Assembly (NCBI GenBank): GCA_019426215.1
Contig: CM033394.1
Span: 42,778,423-42,842,422, forward strand
Length of the DNA stretch: 64,000 nt
Source: Buddleja alternifolia
Lineage: Eukaryota > Streptophyta > Magnoliopsida > Lamiales > Scrophulariaceae
Direction of reading: 5' to 3'
Under the pieces are notes generated by a model that was given only the letters and a program-made list of their open reading frames with translations, did no database searches and was not told the origin of the DNA. How positions within the stretch are numbered: position 1 is the stretch's first letter; each line of letters opens with the position of its first letter. This document shows positions 33,261-45,300 of the stretch, piece after piece. Made by a program: the position numbers and the translations under genes.

Positions 33261-33480
33261 TAGGGTAAAATACAGACACCCCGCACCTGTTGGGGTGTGC
33301 ACTTTGCCCCTATCCTACAAAAAGTTGCACTCAACCACTTAACCTTCGGCAGTTTTTACAAGTCACAGTGATATTGTTTTTGGTGGAATATTCCTTGTAC
33401 AAGATTCTTAAAAACTTTTGAACATGTGTACTTTGTCCCCTCACCTTAAGAAAATGTGTGTTTTACCACCTAATAGTGCA
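33261..33480. mobile_element. MITE end fragment
   Basis: TAGGGTAAAATACAGACACC followed by TGTGCACTTTGCCCC has the end style of the 40979 and 59531 elements. No opposite end was found before the CACTA element at 33659. Confidence 0.4.
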
Positions 33481-34016
33481 ATTCATCACCATTGAATTCT
33501 TATTTTAATTGAATAATGTGGAATGTTTTAGATACGTGACATCGACTTCATAATGTATTATATTATATACATGGAAATTCAATCAATTTCAAGAATATTA
33601 TAATCACAAAGTTAATTAATTATCGAGTATACATGAAAGTAAAATAATCATATAGTTTCACTACTACAAAAACGCCCTATTACAGCGGTTTTGCAAAATT
33701 GTTGTTATTGGGGTTCTCGATTCGGACCTATTACAACGGTTCTAATTGAGCCGTTGTTATAAGTTCGGGCTATGACAGCGGTTCGACGTGAACCGCTGTC
33801 ATAATATTTCAAAAAAAAAAAGAAAAAAAATTATATGACAGCGGTTCGACGTAAACCGCTGTCATAAAGCAGGTTTATGACAATAGTTCGACGTGAACCG
33901 CTGTCATAGGAACCGGATTTTTAACACAGCCGCCCCCCCCCCCCCCCCTTTTTCTTCTTCTCTCATTCTTTCTCTTTCTCTCTCAACTCTCTCACTATTA
34001 CCCTCATCCTACCACC

Positions 34017-34017
<1 letters not shown>

Positions 34018-34077
<60 letters not shown>
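34018..34077. repeat. (CT)n microsatellite
   Basis: About 30 uninterrupted CT units, followed to about 34230 by imperfect CT-rich sequence. Ser/Leu frames on one strand and Arg/Glu frames on the other are by-products. Confidence 0.95.
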
Positions 34078-34080
<3 letters not shown>

Positions 34081-34781
34081 CTCTCTCTCGGTTCACTCTC
34101 GATTTTTCTCTCTCTCTCTCGGTTTCTCTTTCTTTCTCTCGCTCTCTCTCTACTCGTCGTCTGTCGCCGCCGTAAGCTCCCCTCTTTTGGTACCTCCCTC
34201 TCTCTCTCTTTCTCTTTCTCTCTCTATATATATATATATAAGGACCCCGCCATGCTGCCGCCCCACCGTCACCGCTACCCCGCCGCCGCCATTTAGTGGG
34301 TAATTTTTTTTTAGATAAAGAAATATATATATATATACACACACACTTAGAGTATAGAGTTTGAGTTCAATAAATATTTGTGTATGTGTGGGTGTATGTA
34401 TATTTGTGTATATGTGGGTGTATATATATATATTTGTGTATGTGTGGGTGTATGATATTTGTGTATGTGTTGGTGTATGTATATTTGTGTATATTCTTGA
34501 GATTTGCCTATTTATTGAGAAATTTAAGGGAATAGGGATTTGACTGAATTTAGTGTTAATTTGGGTTAGTCGTGTGTTAATTACGTTGGATTTAGAATTA
34601 AATTGTGGTTATTTTGTGGTTTAGGGTACATTGGTCCAACTGGTGATCTATATTTATACTTAGTTGTTGAAAATATGATATTTTATTTGTAGTTATATGT
34701 GATCCAACTGGTGATCAATATATATTTATAAAATAATGTTTTATTTGTAGTTTTATGTGACCTAACTGGTAATCAATATAT

Positions 34782-35623
34782 ATGATGCTTTATGTACAAC
34801 GTGCACAAACGAATAAGTTATTTCTTGCACCTTACAACATCGGGTGAGCTATTAAAGACTCAACTTTAATTGGAAAACTAGCTACGCAAAACAAATTTTG
34901 AACTTATCCTTTGAATGCTTTGTAGGGGACATTGGTTGTTGCTTGCAATTGATCCATTTCAAGAGATCGTTTACTATTTGGATTATGTGCATGGTGAGCA
35001 GGAATACCGAGATGATATAACACAAAAAATCAATCAGTAAATTTTTCATTCAATCAATGTATCCATTATATTTAATATTTTTTTTAAAGTGTATTTATTT
35101 CACATAATTGCTTGTTTTTAACATATTTTCTTATTTTTTATATTTTTTTAATAGGGTTGTGCACATATTTCATGCAAATTGCAACAACCAATCCAAGAAA
35201 TCTAAAAACTCGGCCTATCAATGGTTTAAAATAAAGGTTAGCATTTTCTAGTTTCATGAGATTATATATTCGTATAGAAGTTAGTGTTCTAATACAACGT
35301 AACTTTGATTACTTTTGTAGTGCCCCCGGCAGATCAACGAGGTGGATTGTGGTTACTTCGATATGAGATTCATGAAAGAGATTATTAGTCACGGACAATC
35401 TATAATCCCAACAGCGGTATGCATAATCCTAATATATACTTAATTCTATTCTTTTTGAAATTATTAAACATTTGGTAGGTAATTGAAACGTCATTTCAGT
35501 TTGCAATTAATCTCTATATATATCTTGCAGTACTTTCATGATTCTCAATCCTTCTATACTCAAGAGCAAATTGATGAAGTACGTTGCGAAGTGGCACGTT
35601 ACATTTTCTTAGCAGCTCCTTAG
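34782..35623 (+). pseudogene. Ulp1 (C48) cysteine protease domain in CACTA
   Basis: Five exons can be joined in frame: 34782-34843, 34926-35036, 35155-35236, 35321-35416 and 35531-35623 (TAG). They encode TNKLFLAPYNIGGHWLLLAI, DPFQEIVYYLDYVHGEQEY, then NSAYQWFKIK, CPRQINEVDCGYFDMRFMKE and YTQEQIDEVRCEVARYIFL. This is the catalytic core of a ULP1/SENP-type SUMO protease: His in GHW, Asp in YYLD, Gln in CPRQ and Cys in DCGY are all present. Plant CACTA and Mutator-like elements are known to carry Ulp1 genes of unknown role in transposition. The exon 1 start is a guess (ATG 34782), and the usual large N-terminal region is absent, so this may be a truncated remnant. It is flanked by CACTA subterminal repeats on both sides. 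Confidence 0.75.
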
Positions 35624-36391
35624 AAATTAGGTAATGTATTTTTTGTAAATTGTGACTTGTTGTAAATTGTGATTTGATTTATTGTATTTAAATTGTCATT
35701 AGTAATTTAATTAGTTGATCGTAAATTTTGTTGGAGATTATAACATTTTATTGTTGGAGGAAAGAGATGGTAATATTGAAGTTTGGGGTGGTTGTTGTTT
35801 ATGTTGAATATGTTTTGCTGTTAGTTGAAATTTATTGGTTGGTTTATTGAATATTACTGTACAGGAATATTATCATAATAGGGTGATAAATATAAAAAAG
35901 AAAAAGAAAAAAAAAATTGAACATATGACAGCGGTTCCTGCTGAACAGCTGTCATATAGTAGAACCTACGACAACGGTTCCGACTGAACTGCTGTCATAT
36001 GGTAGAACCTACGACAACGGTTCCGGCTGAACTGCTGTCATAGGGTTCGAATTAATTTAATTTTTTTTAACCCTCTGACAATGGTTCCGGCTGAACCACT
36101 ATCGTAGGTTCTACCCTATGACAGCGGTTCAGCCGGAACCGATGTCATAGGGTTTGAATTAATTTAATTTTCTTTTAACCCTCTGACAGCGGTTCCGGCC
36201 GGGACCACTGTCATAGGGTAGACCCTATGACAGTGGTTTTTATGGAACCGCTGTAATAGGGTGACCTATTACAGTGGTTAAAAACCGTTGTAATAGGTCT
36301 AAATCATATAATAACGGTGCATATGACAGCGGTTAAAATTGTTGTAATAGGCCCAAAAAAATCGCTGTAATAGGTCATTTCTGTAGTAGTA

Positions 36392-37382
36392 TTTAGTATA
36401 AAACTACTCAAATTGATTGAATCTTCCATATATGCACACTAGGGGTAGGGGTGCACCACGCTAAAGCGCGGTGGGTTCTGCCCAGACTTGACGGGCCAAA
36501 TATGCATTTTATTCGCTCACTTGTGTGAGTATCGATTGAGAGGCCCACACTAAGCATAAGTCCATGATTAAGATTGGCTGTGAAATGTAGAGATGAGAAG
36601 TGTAGAGATGAGGTCCATATTAGTGAGTCTCCTTGTGTATTTTTTAGATCCATAATGAAGCGTATATGAGAGAGAGTTTTGCTAAAAGCCTACTTGTTGT
36701 AATCAAATGTAATATATATTGAAATTTGAACCATTTTTAAACACATATTTTTTCCTCAATGTAATTAAATATATAATCTCAGATAATTCACATTTAACGC
36801 ATATACATGCCATTTTTGTTTTTCTTTTTGAAATCTTCAGTCAACAGTTATGGTTCAAATCAAATCAGGGTTTATTGCCACAATTCTCAAACAAGAAGAC
36901 AACAAAAAGGAGATTTCTTGGCGGCGGTCGAAATCTAGAAGTGGCGTCGCCATTTCAGGAGAGGGGAGGGGAGGTAGATTGCTGCGTGATGGCGATTTCA
37001 GAGAAGGGAATTGTTGACTCGTGGTCGTTATTTTAGGGATATGAGGGCTGAATCGTGGTTAGATGAGGGCTAAGTCAAGACTTTTGTAGGTTCAACAACA
37101 GTTTGTAGTTGCAGACGTCAGTGGGCGGAGATGGGACGGGGGTGACGATGTTACGGTGGAAGGTTGGTGGTGTTTCCAAGGTGGAACAAGTTGGATGGAG
37201 GTCATGGGGGTGACAGTGGGGGCATGAATGTATGGTGACAGGGTAGGGTGGTGTGCACCGTTGGGGTGGTGTGACGGCCGGCAAATGCTTGACGAGGAGA
37301 AAGAACATAAAAGAGGCAGAAAAAGAAGAAAAGAAAAGGAAAAATGAAAAAGGAACAAATAAAAAATGAACAAGAATATGCG
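36392..37382. other. Intergenic, no gene supported
   Basis: Mixed sequence with open frames of about 100 codons on both strands (36719-37036 plus; 37092-37394 minus) that lack domains and look like low-complexity by-products of GGTGG/CCACC-rich DNA at 37080-37270. Confidence 0.4.
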
Positions 37383-38073
37383 TAGGCCTGTCAATGGGTG
37401 GATTGGTCTGGACTCAGACCCAAAACTTTGGGTCTAGACTCAGACCCAAAGTTTTGGGCCTAAATCCAGACCAAAAACTTTGGGTCTGGCTAGACCCAAA
37501 CCTAATTAAACCCAATCAATTGAGTTTGTTGTGATTATTTATTTTATTCTAACTAAAATTTTATTTATATATGAATTACAATTATAATGTCAATATTAAT
37601 GTGAATGTGTGTGTTTGTGTGTGTGTACTACAGTGCGTGTGTGTATATTATTCTCTGTATGTGTGTGTGTTTATTACTGTGCGTGTGTGTGTATTACTGT
37701 GTGTGTAATACTTTGTGTGTGTGTATGTGGGGGTGGGGAAGACGATGTGTTGTTCCCCCCCCCACCCCCCCCTTTTTTTCTTTTTCCTTTTCTTTTTTTA
37801 TTTAATTTACAAAATAATATATTAATAAGTAGTTTATTTAAGAAATTATTAAAATACAAAAAAATTTAAATTTCACAAATTAATTTAAAATATAATTTTT
37901 TATTTATATAAATATTATATTATATAGATATCAATTGCATTAAATGTGGGTTGGGCTTGGGCCTTGGACTTAGGTTTTAATTTTGGGTCTGGGTCTGGGT
38001 CTGGGTCTGAGTCTAGACCTAAATTTATTTTTTTGGTCTGGGTCTGGGTCTTGTCTACCCATTGACAGACGTA
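37383..38073. mobile_element. Non-autonomous hAT element
   Basis: Ends TAGGCCTGTCAATGGGT (37383) and the complement of the right end TACGTCTGTCAATGGGT. Flanks AATATGCG (37375-37382) and AATATGGG (38074-38081) match at 7 of 8 positions. Subterminal GGGTCTGGGTCTGGGTCTGG and its complement (CAGACCCAAA) repeat near both ends. A (GT)n-rich stretch at 37600-37735 and a poly-C tract lie inside. No transposase. Confidence 0.82.
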
Positions 38074-38470
38074 AATATGGGTTAGGTCATGGGGTCAATG
38101 TTTCGGTGTGGCATGGGTGAGCAATTGGGGGAAGGCGTGGTGGTGGGGGAGGTGGGCCTAAACAGATTTGGTGGCTGGGAAGTTTCAGACGGTTGAGGAA
38201 GAAGAAACAAAGAAGAAGAGAGAAAAGGAAAATGGAAAAATGAAAAAGAGAAAAGTAAAAATTATTATTATTTTAATTAGAGGGATGAAATTAATATTTC
38301 ACATGCATACTATTCATAAAAAAAACCAAAATCGCACAACGCGTGAATCACACCTTCCGTTAGTTTTTTACGGAAAGGGGATTTCGCTCAGGGATTAAGA
38401 TAACAGAGGGGGTGTTTAGCAATTTCGGATTAACACAGGGAGTAAATTGTAATTAACCCTTATAATATCT
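38074..38470. other. Repeat-derived spacer
   Basis: Purine-rich stretch (38190-38270), then the end of a Mutator-like MITE (complement AAGGGTTAATTACAATTTAC at about 38462) whose other end I cannot find. Confidence 0.35.
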
Positions 38471-39060
38471 AGGATGCATGGATACGAATACGAGGATATG
38501 GGTACGATACGATACGGATACGAAATACGGTAAACTTCAAAATTATAGAATACGATATGTTAGAGATACGAATATATATATATATATACACATATAACAT
38601 TTAAAAATAAATTTGAGACAATATGTGCATTAAAATAAATAAAACTACAATACTGACATAGGTTCATTGTTTATAAGTTCAAAAAAATTCACGTAGAGTA
38701 AGAGAAGAAAAAAAAATATTAAGAAGTAAAATCGAAACAATTTTTTGCATCTTTAAATTTCTTTATTGTTTGTTTAACTTTTAAACGTACACTTAAAGTT
38801 ATTTTTTTTTTTATTTTAACCCATAAAGTATTATATAATATTTAAAAATGCTATGTCTGATGTTCAAGGTATGTCAGATACTTCAATTTTTGTATGGAAT
38901 ACGGCATCCAAAAGTATCAAATACGATATTCGAAATTTTCTTTTTTATTTAATTTTCAAATACGTAAAAAGGGTATCTGATACGTATTCGGGTGGTATCC
39001 GTAGAATATCGCATTCAATACAAATACAATACTACACGGGTCCAATATTAAGAGCATCCT
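38471..39060. mobile_element. ATACG-repeat element, hAT-like
   Basis: Begins AGGATGCATGGATACGAATA and ends with the complement of AGGATGCTC. GGATACGAATACG, TACGATACGGATACG and complementary CGTATTCGGGTGGTATCCG words lie near the two ends, as in hAT subterminal arrays. A matching 8-bp duplication was not found (TAATATCT and TACATTAT). The 60693-61440 element is a relative by sequence style. Confidence 0.5.
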
Positions 39061-39162
39061 TACATTATAGAATAATATGGATCATGTAGGATTACTTTTA
39101 CAAATTTATAAATTATAAATAATTGAACTAAAATTGCAACGAACCCTATACATAAGACTAAT

Positions 39163-39230
39163 ATTGCAATTCTTCCCCTCTATCTATTCGCTGATAAACA
39201 TTTAGCAATTCTTCCCCTCTATCCGTTGAG
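39163..39230 (+). repeat. Duplicated pyrimidine motif before RPL15
   Basis: GCAATTCTTCCCCTCTATC occurs twice, about 48 bp apart (near 39165 and 39213), directly upstream of the RPL15 ATG in the likely leader. A TTATAAATTATAAAT stretch at about 39106 could serve as the TATA region. Confidence 0.7.
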
Positions 39231-39267
39231 CCTCACTCCTATGATAGTCCTATCATTATCTACTCCC

Positions 39268-42200
39268 ATGGCTGCTTCTCTGCTCTCCCTCTCCTCCCCC
39301 ACCTCTACAAATCACATCCACCAATTCTCTTCTCATTTCAAGGTATATACATACAGCTATCACATACTCATTTTCATATATTGTTAATCTCAATTCACAC
39401 ATAAACTCAGTTAGTCCTAATCATCTTCTTTTTCTAATCACAATTTCATTGTCTATTTAATTCACAGGGCAATGTAAGGACACTGAAGGCAAACCCATGT
39501 CCAATTCCATCCATAAAACTTCACCACCATAACACAAATCAAAGACAATCACTTGTAATTCTCAATTCAACGGCTTCGGCTTCTGATGTTCAAGAATCTT
39601 CAGTAATAGGGCAAAATGTTAGGTTTCGGCTCGATAACCTGGGTCCACAACCTGGGTCCCGCAAAAAGGCGAAGAGGAAGGGGAGGGGGCATGCGGCCGG
39701 GCAGGGGGGCAGCTGTGGGTTCGGAATGAGGGGTCAGAAATCACGGTCAGGTCCCGGCGTTCGAAAGGGGTTTGAAGGGGGGCAGATGCCCCTGTATAGG
39801 AGACTTCCTAAATTGAGAGGAATTGCTGGAGGTACAAAAAGAATTTATTATTATAATAATTGTGATTTTTTAAGTTGTATTATATTTGTTTCATTATGTG
39901 TATATAGTACATATTAGTTCAGCAATGGGTTCTGGTTTAGTTTATACGTAGATGTTCAGCGTTGGTTGTTAATGGGATTTATAGCTATTTGCCTATTTTG
40001 GTTTCGTTTATGTGGCGCAATGGAGATTTTTGGGATGATGTTGGTGGTTTTCGTGTCGGCTGTTTTGGTGGGAAGCAAATTGCAGGAGCTTTATTTGGAT
40101 GGCATTTGTAACTTACGAAGACAAATGGGTGAAGTAATTCTAGTGACACTCAGTATGATGTGTGTCGTTGATAGTCAAATGGCACTAGTTAAAATTTCGA
40201 GTTTGGATCGATGTTTATTTTGGGTGTAGTTGCTGCATATTTGTGTTAGGATATATAGTAATATCCTACACAAAGCATCAGAACAAGCTTAAGGCTTTAT
40301 ACTTACGGTTTCTAAGGTGAGAATTTTGATGGAATCTAAGATTTTAGAGCTTATGATTGAAATATTGCTTAGTGTCGTCTTTTGAAGGAGCTTCTAGTTT
40401 ATGTATGTTATTTAAGTCTGAGCATTTACTTTGCAATCAAGTTTAGAATAAGTTATAGGTTGCAGGATTTAGATTGTGGTGTGAATTGAGCTTGATTGTA
40501 ACGGGGTTGCCTTGGAGTTCTTCTCATCTCATCTTATGGTCGTGATATTGGAGTTACTTGATGAATAAAGAGCTAGCTGAAATTCCTTGTTCGTTTTTTA
40601 AGTTGTAGCAATTCGATACAATGTCACTAAGTAGAACGGTAGACACTGTCTAATCTAGGAATCTACAGGGGGAAGATATTATTTTAAGATTCGATGGTTG
40701 ACGTTATACCTTTCTGGATTGTTTTGTTTTCTGTTTTCTTGTGTGGTTTAATTTCTAGATAGTTGACGTTTCTTTCAGTACAAAATCAACCTGCAATCAG
40801 ACATGAAGAAAGCAGGTTTCATTAAACTTAAATATGCTTGTTCATGCCTTTGTCTGTTCACCAATGTTGTGTGCTGATAAACATTTCACAATAGCAAATT
40901 TACATTTTGCTTGCAATGTTTTTCTCCTGCGGCGAGGTGATTTCTTTTAATTTCATTACAGCTACTTCCATATGTTTTAGGGTATATTGCATAGACACCC
41001 CATGCGTCAAATCCTAATTACGAAAAACACCCCGAGATTTGAGAAATCACCGTAACTTCCCCTAAAAAGATATTACAAGTTAACCCCATCTCAGTTAAAA
41101 AAACATGTTACAGATTCCACCCCTGTTTTTCGAGTTGGACCTGAGGGAGTTATCTTGGTAAATTTGCCAAACATTAGGGGGCTCGTGGTAATTACCCAAT
41201 AATTGAAGGGTGTGCATGTAATTATCCCTACTGGGATTTAAGGCTTCCCTAATTAAGCTCGCCAGAAATTCACAATTCTCGGTCGCTCCGAGTCACGACT
41301 GTTTTAGATGTACTGCTGATTTAGTTTTATTGCATTTCCTAATCCGATCAATATAGTTGCAATTATTTGGCTGATAATGTGTCAACCATGTAACATGGCA
41401 AATGTCTCTTCTCTGTAGTATAGCTCAATAAGAAGCCAGCAACAATATACCAGTTAACGGCTTCCTTTGGAACCTTTAATTAATTGACTGTGTTAAGTAA
41501 ACATTTGACTGAGCTCACAATTGATTCAAGTTATAATGTTCCTTGATATGTATAAATTTTTTTTTATTTTTTTTTTTGTAAATGAAGGGATGCACGCTGG
41601 ATTACCGAAGTATGTCCCAGTGAACTTGAAAGATATAGCAGATGCAGGATTTCAAGAAGGAGAAGAGGTTTCATTGGAGTCGTTAAAGAAGAAAGGTCTC
41701 ATCAACCCATCAGGAAGAGAAAGGCGACTTCCTCTTAAGGTAACGATTAGATGCTAAAACGTTTAATTAGTCGCACTAACACGGATGATTATTTTTAGTT
41801 ATTAGTCTTGTTACTTGCATCTGGTTGCTATTTTTAAGATATTGGAATTGTGTACAAGGATTTATAGTCGTTTGATCATCTTTTTGTGATTTATATTCCG
41901 AGTGCTTACACCCGTTCATTGAGTTTACAAAATGTTCTTGATTATGATTATACAATCACTTCGTCCATAGGGTAGGACCCGCATGCAGTCCACCAAACAT
42001 GCATGAAAATGATTATTTCCGCATTTCAAATTTTTAAGTCACGGGATCCCTAATAATCGCTCATTATTTTGTTTTTTTTATATAATTCTTTTAATATTTA
42101 TATGGTCCTTAACCTAAAGTTCTTATTCTTCACTAAAAGCTATAAGCTTTATCAATGTTGAAGTTTCATATGTATAAAGAAGTCTACCATGCTGAAAATA

Positions 42201-43289
42201 TGATCCTTTTATCTTTAAAGAACTCTATATCTTCACTTTAGTGTTATGTATTTTCTTTGTTTGATTCCACGTATAATAATAACACGGCCTAGATATTGGC
42301 CAAAAATAAGTAGGACTAGGCCGGGTTTAGTCAACAAGACAAAACGACTAGTATTCAATTTAGGGATCCAAACATCGAGTAAGTACCTATGGAAGTCTTC
42401 AAATACACGCTTGAATCGAGATTCTATCTACTAGAGTCGGCTTCATTTGTTTAGCCGGCCCGAATAGGTATATTAACTTAATCAACATGTTTTATTACTT
42501 CTTGTACGCTAGTGACTCTTCCCTTCAAAGGGTTTAGCCTTAGAATGGAGTCATTTTTAGGAGATCCCAAGATTTGGAGTATCTGAACATTACAACCATT
42601 CATTTGTCGGGACCAATGTGCTGAAGGAGTTCCCTTGTAGTCTGGTGCATGTAGGTTCATCCAACTTGAGTAACCATAACTCTGATTGATTGAACCTGAA
42701 CTTGGAGTTCTGAGTACTTCTAAGAATCCCTGGTGAAGAATGGGCTTCGATTTCATAACTCCTCCCTTCAGAGGGAATAGAGTCAAAATAGGGTATTTTT
42801 TAGTAGTTCCCAAAATCCAGAGCATCCGAACAATCGCAACCACCCAAGTGGCGGGACCCACGTGTTGAAGGAGTTCTCATTTAGTCTAAGTGCTTGTAGG
42901 TCATCCAACTTGAGTAATCATAACTCTGTGATTTTACCAGAACTTGAAATTCCAACACTTTTAAGAAATCTTCAATACCAATAGGATTCGATTTCATATA
43001 AACGCTCGAAAATTTCAAAAACATTTTTGATAGCTTCTCATGTATACTCTTTTTCTTTCAGATATTAGGCGACGGAGATTTAACCGTGAAACTAGAATTC
43101 AAGGCCAGAGCCTTCTCAGCATCAGCAAAAGAGAAACTCGAGGCTGCTGGTTGTTCACTAACCGTTCTACCGGGCCGAAAGAAGTGGGTGAAGCCCTCCG
43201 TCGCTAAAAACCTAGCCCGGGCCGACGAATACTTCGCCAAGAAAAGAGCTGCCGCTGCAGCTGAGTCAGCTGAATCTCCTTCTGCTTAA
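39268..43289 (+). CDS. RPL15: Plastid 50S ribosomal protein L15
   Basis: Four exons with GT-AG introns: 39268-39342, 39468-39831, 41588-41739 and 43062-43289, giving 272 aa. The first ~65 residues are Ser/Thr/His-rich and fit a chloroplast transit peptide ([16 protein letters not shown]). The uL15 core follows: [54 protein letters not shown] / [28 protein letters not shown] and [20 protein letters not shown]. It ends in a plastid-type tail ([20 protein letters not shown]). uL15 is part of the large subunit of the chloroplast ribosome. An in-frame ATG at 39241 would add nine residues; 39268 was chosen because MAAS... looks like a normal transit-peptide start. Intron 2 (1.76 kb) has a MITE and intron 3 (1.3 kb) a 243-bp tandem repeat. 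The reading frame is intact. Confidence 0.95.
40979..41229. mobile_element. MITE in RPL15 intron 2
   Basis: Left end AGGGTATATTGCATAGACAC and right complement AGGGATAATTACATGCACAC, with TAATTACGAAAAACACCCC facing GGTAATTACC-type words inside. It is about 250 bp long. No clear target duplication; similar ends recur at 59531. Confidence 0.65.
42521..43005. repeat. 243-bp tandem repeat in RPL15 intron 3
   Basis: Two diverged units: CCCTTCAAAGGGTTTAG at 42521 and CCCTTCAGAGGGAATAG at 42764. The shared words CATCCAACTTGAGTAA and CATAACTCTG are offset by about the same amount. The 127-codon minus-strand frame here is generated by the repeat and is not called as a gene. Confidence 0.75.
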
Positions 43290-43619
43290 GCCTCAAATTT
43301 CTAACCACGCAAGTAGATGCTTCTATCACTCATGAAAGAGATGTAAAGCTATTAAATCAATTTGGCAGCTGTATTTTCTGCTCCACCAGAAATTATTATT
43401 CTTTGTTAGGTTCCTTTGCATTGTCAACGTGAGTATTTATGTTGAATGTTTCAAATTGGAAGTGGTCCAAATTGTAGGTATAATTTTGGGAATTTATTGC
43501 TCTTATTTTCTTTAAAACGTCATAAAATAAGTCACATTTTCTAAAGTGAATTTTCTTTGCTTCCAAACCTATCCCACGCACTAAAATAAGAATGTGACGC
43601 CACTAACGTTTATCACTAC

Positions 43620-44380
43620 TTTAAAATGCGTAAAGGTGTAGATATATCCAAAAAATTCTCACTTTTGAGATTCTCATCTGAGATTATGTATCAAAATAAA
43701 CTATGACAACTATTTTGGGATTTGCGAGTCGGAGTTGAATAATCGCAATTATTTATATGATGAGAGTCACATTATTTTTATAGTGTACAAATAATTATAG
43801 TTATATCGAAATTTAAAGGTTCTCGCGTATATATATTATGCAACCTTTGACTTCCTGACTCTATTAGAACATGTGCATGAATGCCCGTGTTCGCCGTAGA
43901 AATATGGATATATAATAATTCATAGGTCGCTTATACATTTTAGTTTAAAAATGCCAAATTATGTGTGTATTAATTTGAGTTAATTTAAAGCTAATTTATT
44001 TAATGAATAAGTATTGAAACATGGGGTAAATATTGATTTCATGTAATTTTACTGTGTAAACAAAGTGTGCATATAAGCTCAGTACATATCAAATAGACTA
44101 TAATTGAAATTAGGATGTAAAGTTATATCCAAAACTTTCATTCTATCTAAAATATGTTCCTATTTAAAGCACGACAACTATTTTGAGGTGTGAGGAGTGT
44201 AGTAGGAGTCATTCTTAAGAGTTAATGCAATTATGAATTTGAGATAATCACAAATATTTATAGAATGAGATTCACATGATTTTACTATGCATGCTTATAA
44301 TTATATTGAAATTCAAAGTTTCGAAATTTTCCACTAATCAATTTTATATAGTTGGGGATGCAATCTTTCCGTAAGGTTCT
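43620..44380. repeat. Diverged direct duplication
   Basis: Blocks at about 43630-43860 and 44110-44370 share order and words (ATATCCAAAA, GACAACTATTTTG, AATCGCAATTATTTATA / AATCACAAATATTTATAGAA, ATAATTATA..TGAAATT). It appears to be an old duplication ~490 bp apart downstream of RPL15. It is not assigned to a family. Confidence 0.45.
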
Positions 44381-44929
44381 GAGTAATTATATGCTAGATC
44401 AAATTCAGTGATCCGAGAATATATTTTGTATCTATCTTTTCACTCCTCAATATAAGACAAGAGATAAACACGAACATCATTGGTCTAACATAGAATTTTC
44501 TGTGCATGAATTCTGAGGATGTTGATGGTCAGCAAATGGTGAAAGTCTTGTGCAGTTGTTACCGCGCAGCTCTTCATAATTGTGAACCAGCTGGTGCTTC
44601 ACATTTTAGGTGGATGCACGTGGAAATTTACTAGAATTCCTAAAATTATGCAAACCCAACAAATGGAAAATGGACACAATTTTTCCAACTTTTGTTGTTG
44701 TCAACTTGGATTCCATTTAAATTGAGACAAACACTACCCCCACTGAAAGTGATATGATGTGCTTGTTCTTTTACTACGAGAAGAAATAAAGTCTTACTGA
44801 TATAGAGTTTATTACTTTACATGGGGTATAATAGTTTGAATATGACTGATTTGTAATGTTTGATTCAATTAGTTATATTTATCTGTACTTAATTAAATCT
44901 TTATAAGTTGGTGAGTTGCAATATACTTT
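44381..44929. other. Intergenic, no gene seen
   Basis: AT-rich, no supportable feature. ATGCTAGATCAAATTCAGTG (44389) resembles a segment near 56000, suggesting a dispersed repeat. Confidence 0.35.
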
Positions 44930-45300
44930 GAACTCCGAAAATTGCCTCAAAACTCGCTCCTCCTTTAGAACGCAACTTCCTCGTCGTAGCGCGACACAGT
45001 TCATAATCGCTCACATAAGGGATCGGACTCTAGACGTTCAAAAGGTGGCTTCCGGATATATTGTACTTTGTTCCAGATTATAATCGTTCATATTAGGTTA
45101 GAACTCACTAGGTTCAAAAGGTGGCTCCCGGATATATAACACCTTGTCCTGTGGGTTCAAGAGGTGGGACCCTCGTGCGTATCACTTTGTCTCGTATAGT
45201 ACTTACCTCTTTTTCAGCTAACAATCGGCTATGACACCATTTGTCATGCCTCAAACACAAGCTCATTAGACACGATAATTGCCTCCAAACTCCCAAATAC
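44930..45300 (-). mobile_element. Possible LTR/PBS fragment
   Basis: Read on the minus strand, GGCATGACA is followed by AA and TGGTGTCATAGCC (45227-45239). This resembles an LTR end followed by the tRNA-Met primer-binding site TGGTATCAGAGCC. On the plus strand, AGGTGGCTTCCGGATAT and AGGTGGCTCCCGGATAT repeat at about 45045 and 45119. No LTR start or coding region could be found. Confidence 0.35.

Larger units (their letters stand above)
33659..36391 (+). mobile_element. CACTA-like element carrying a Ulp1 domain
   Basis: Left end CACTACTACAAAAACGCC at 33659. The right end is the complement of TACTACTACAGAAATGACC, so the terminal G is replaced by A at 36391. TTT flanks both ends (33656-33658 and 36392-36394), the 3-bp duplication size of CACTA elements. 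Subterminal inverted words TATGACAGCGGTTC / GAACCGCTGTCATA repeat at 33700-33905 and 35920-36360, an array typical of CACTA ends. The interior has a poly-C run (about 33936), a (CT)n microsatellite and GTGTATGTGTGGGTGTATAT repeats (34376-34495), three ~60-bp copies of a CCAACTGGTGATC unit (34635-34785), and Ulp1 exons. No transposase is seen, so it is non-autonomous. Confidence 0.8.

Noticed and set aside
33893..34344. Long Ser/Leu and Arg/Glu frames
   Set aside because: They are the two strands of a (CT)n microsatellite.
37605..37869. Cys/Val-rich frames
   Set aside because: Generated by (GT)n sequence in a hAT element.
42478..42861. 127-codon minus-strand frame in RPL15 intron 3
   Set aside because: It spans a diverged 243-bp tandem repeat and contains the same peptide twice in decayed form; no start context.
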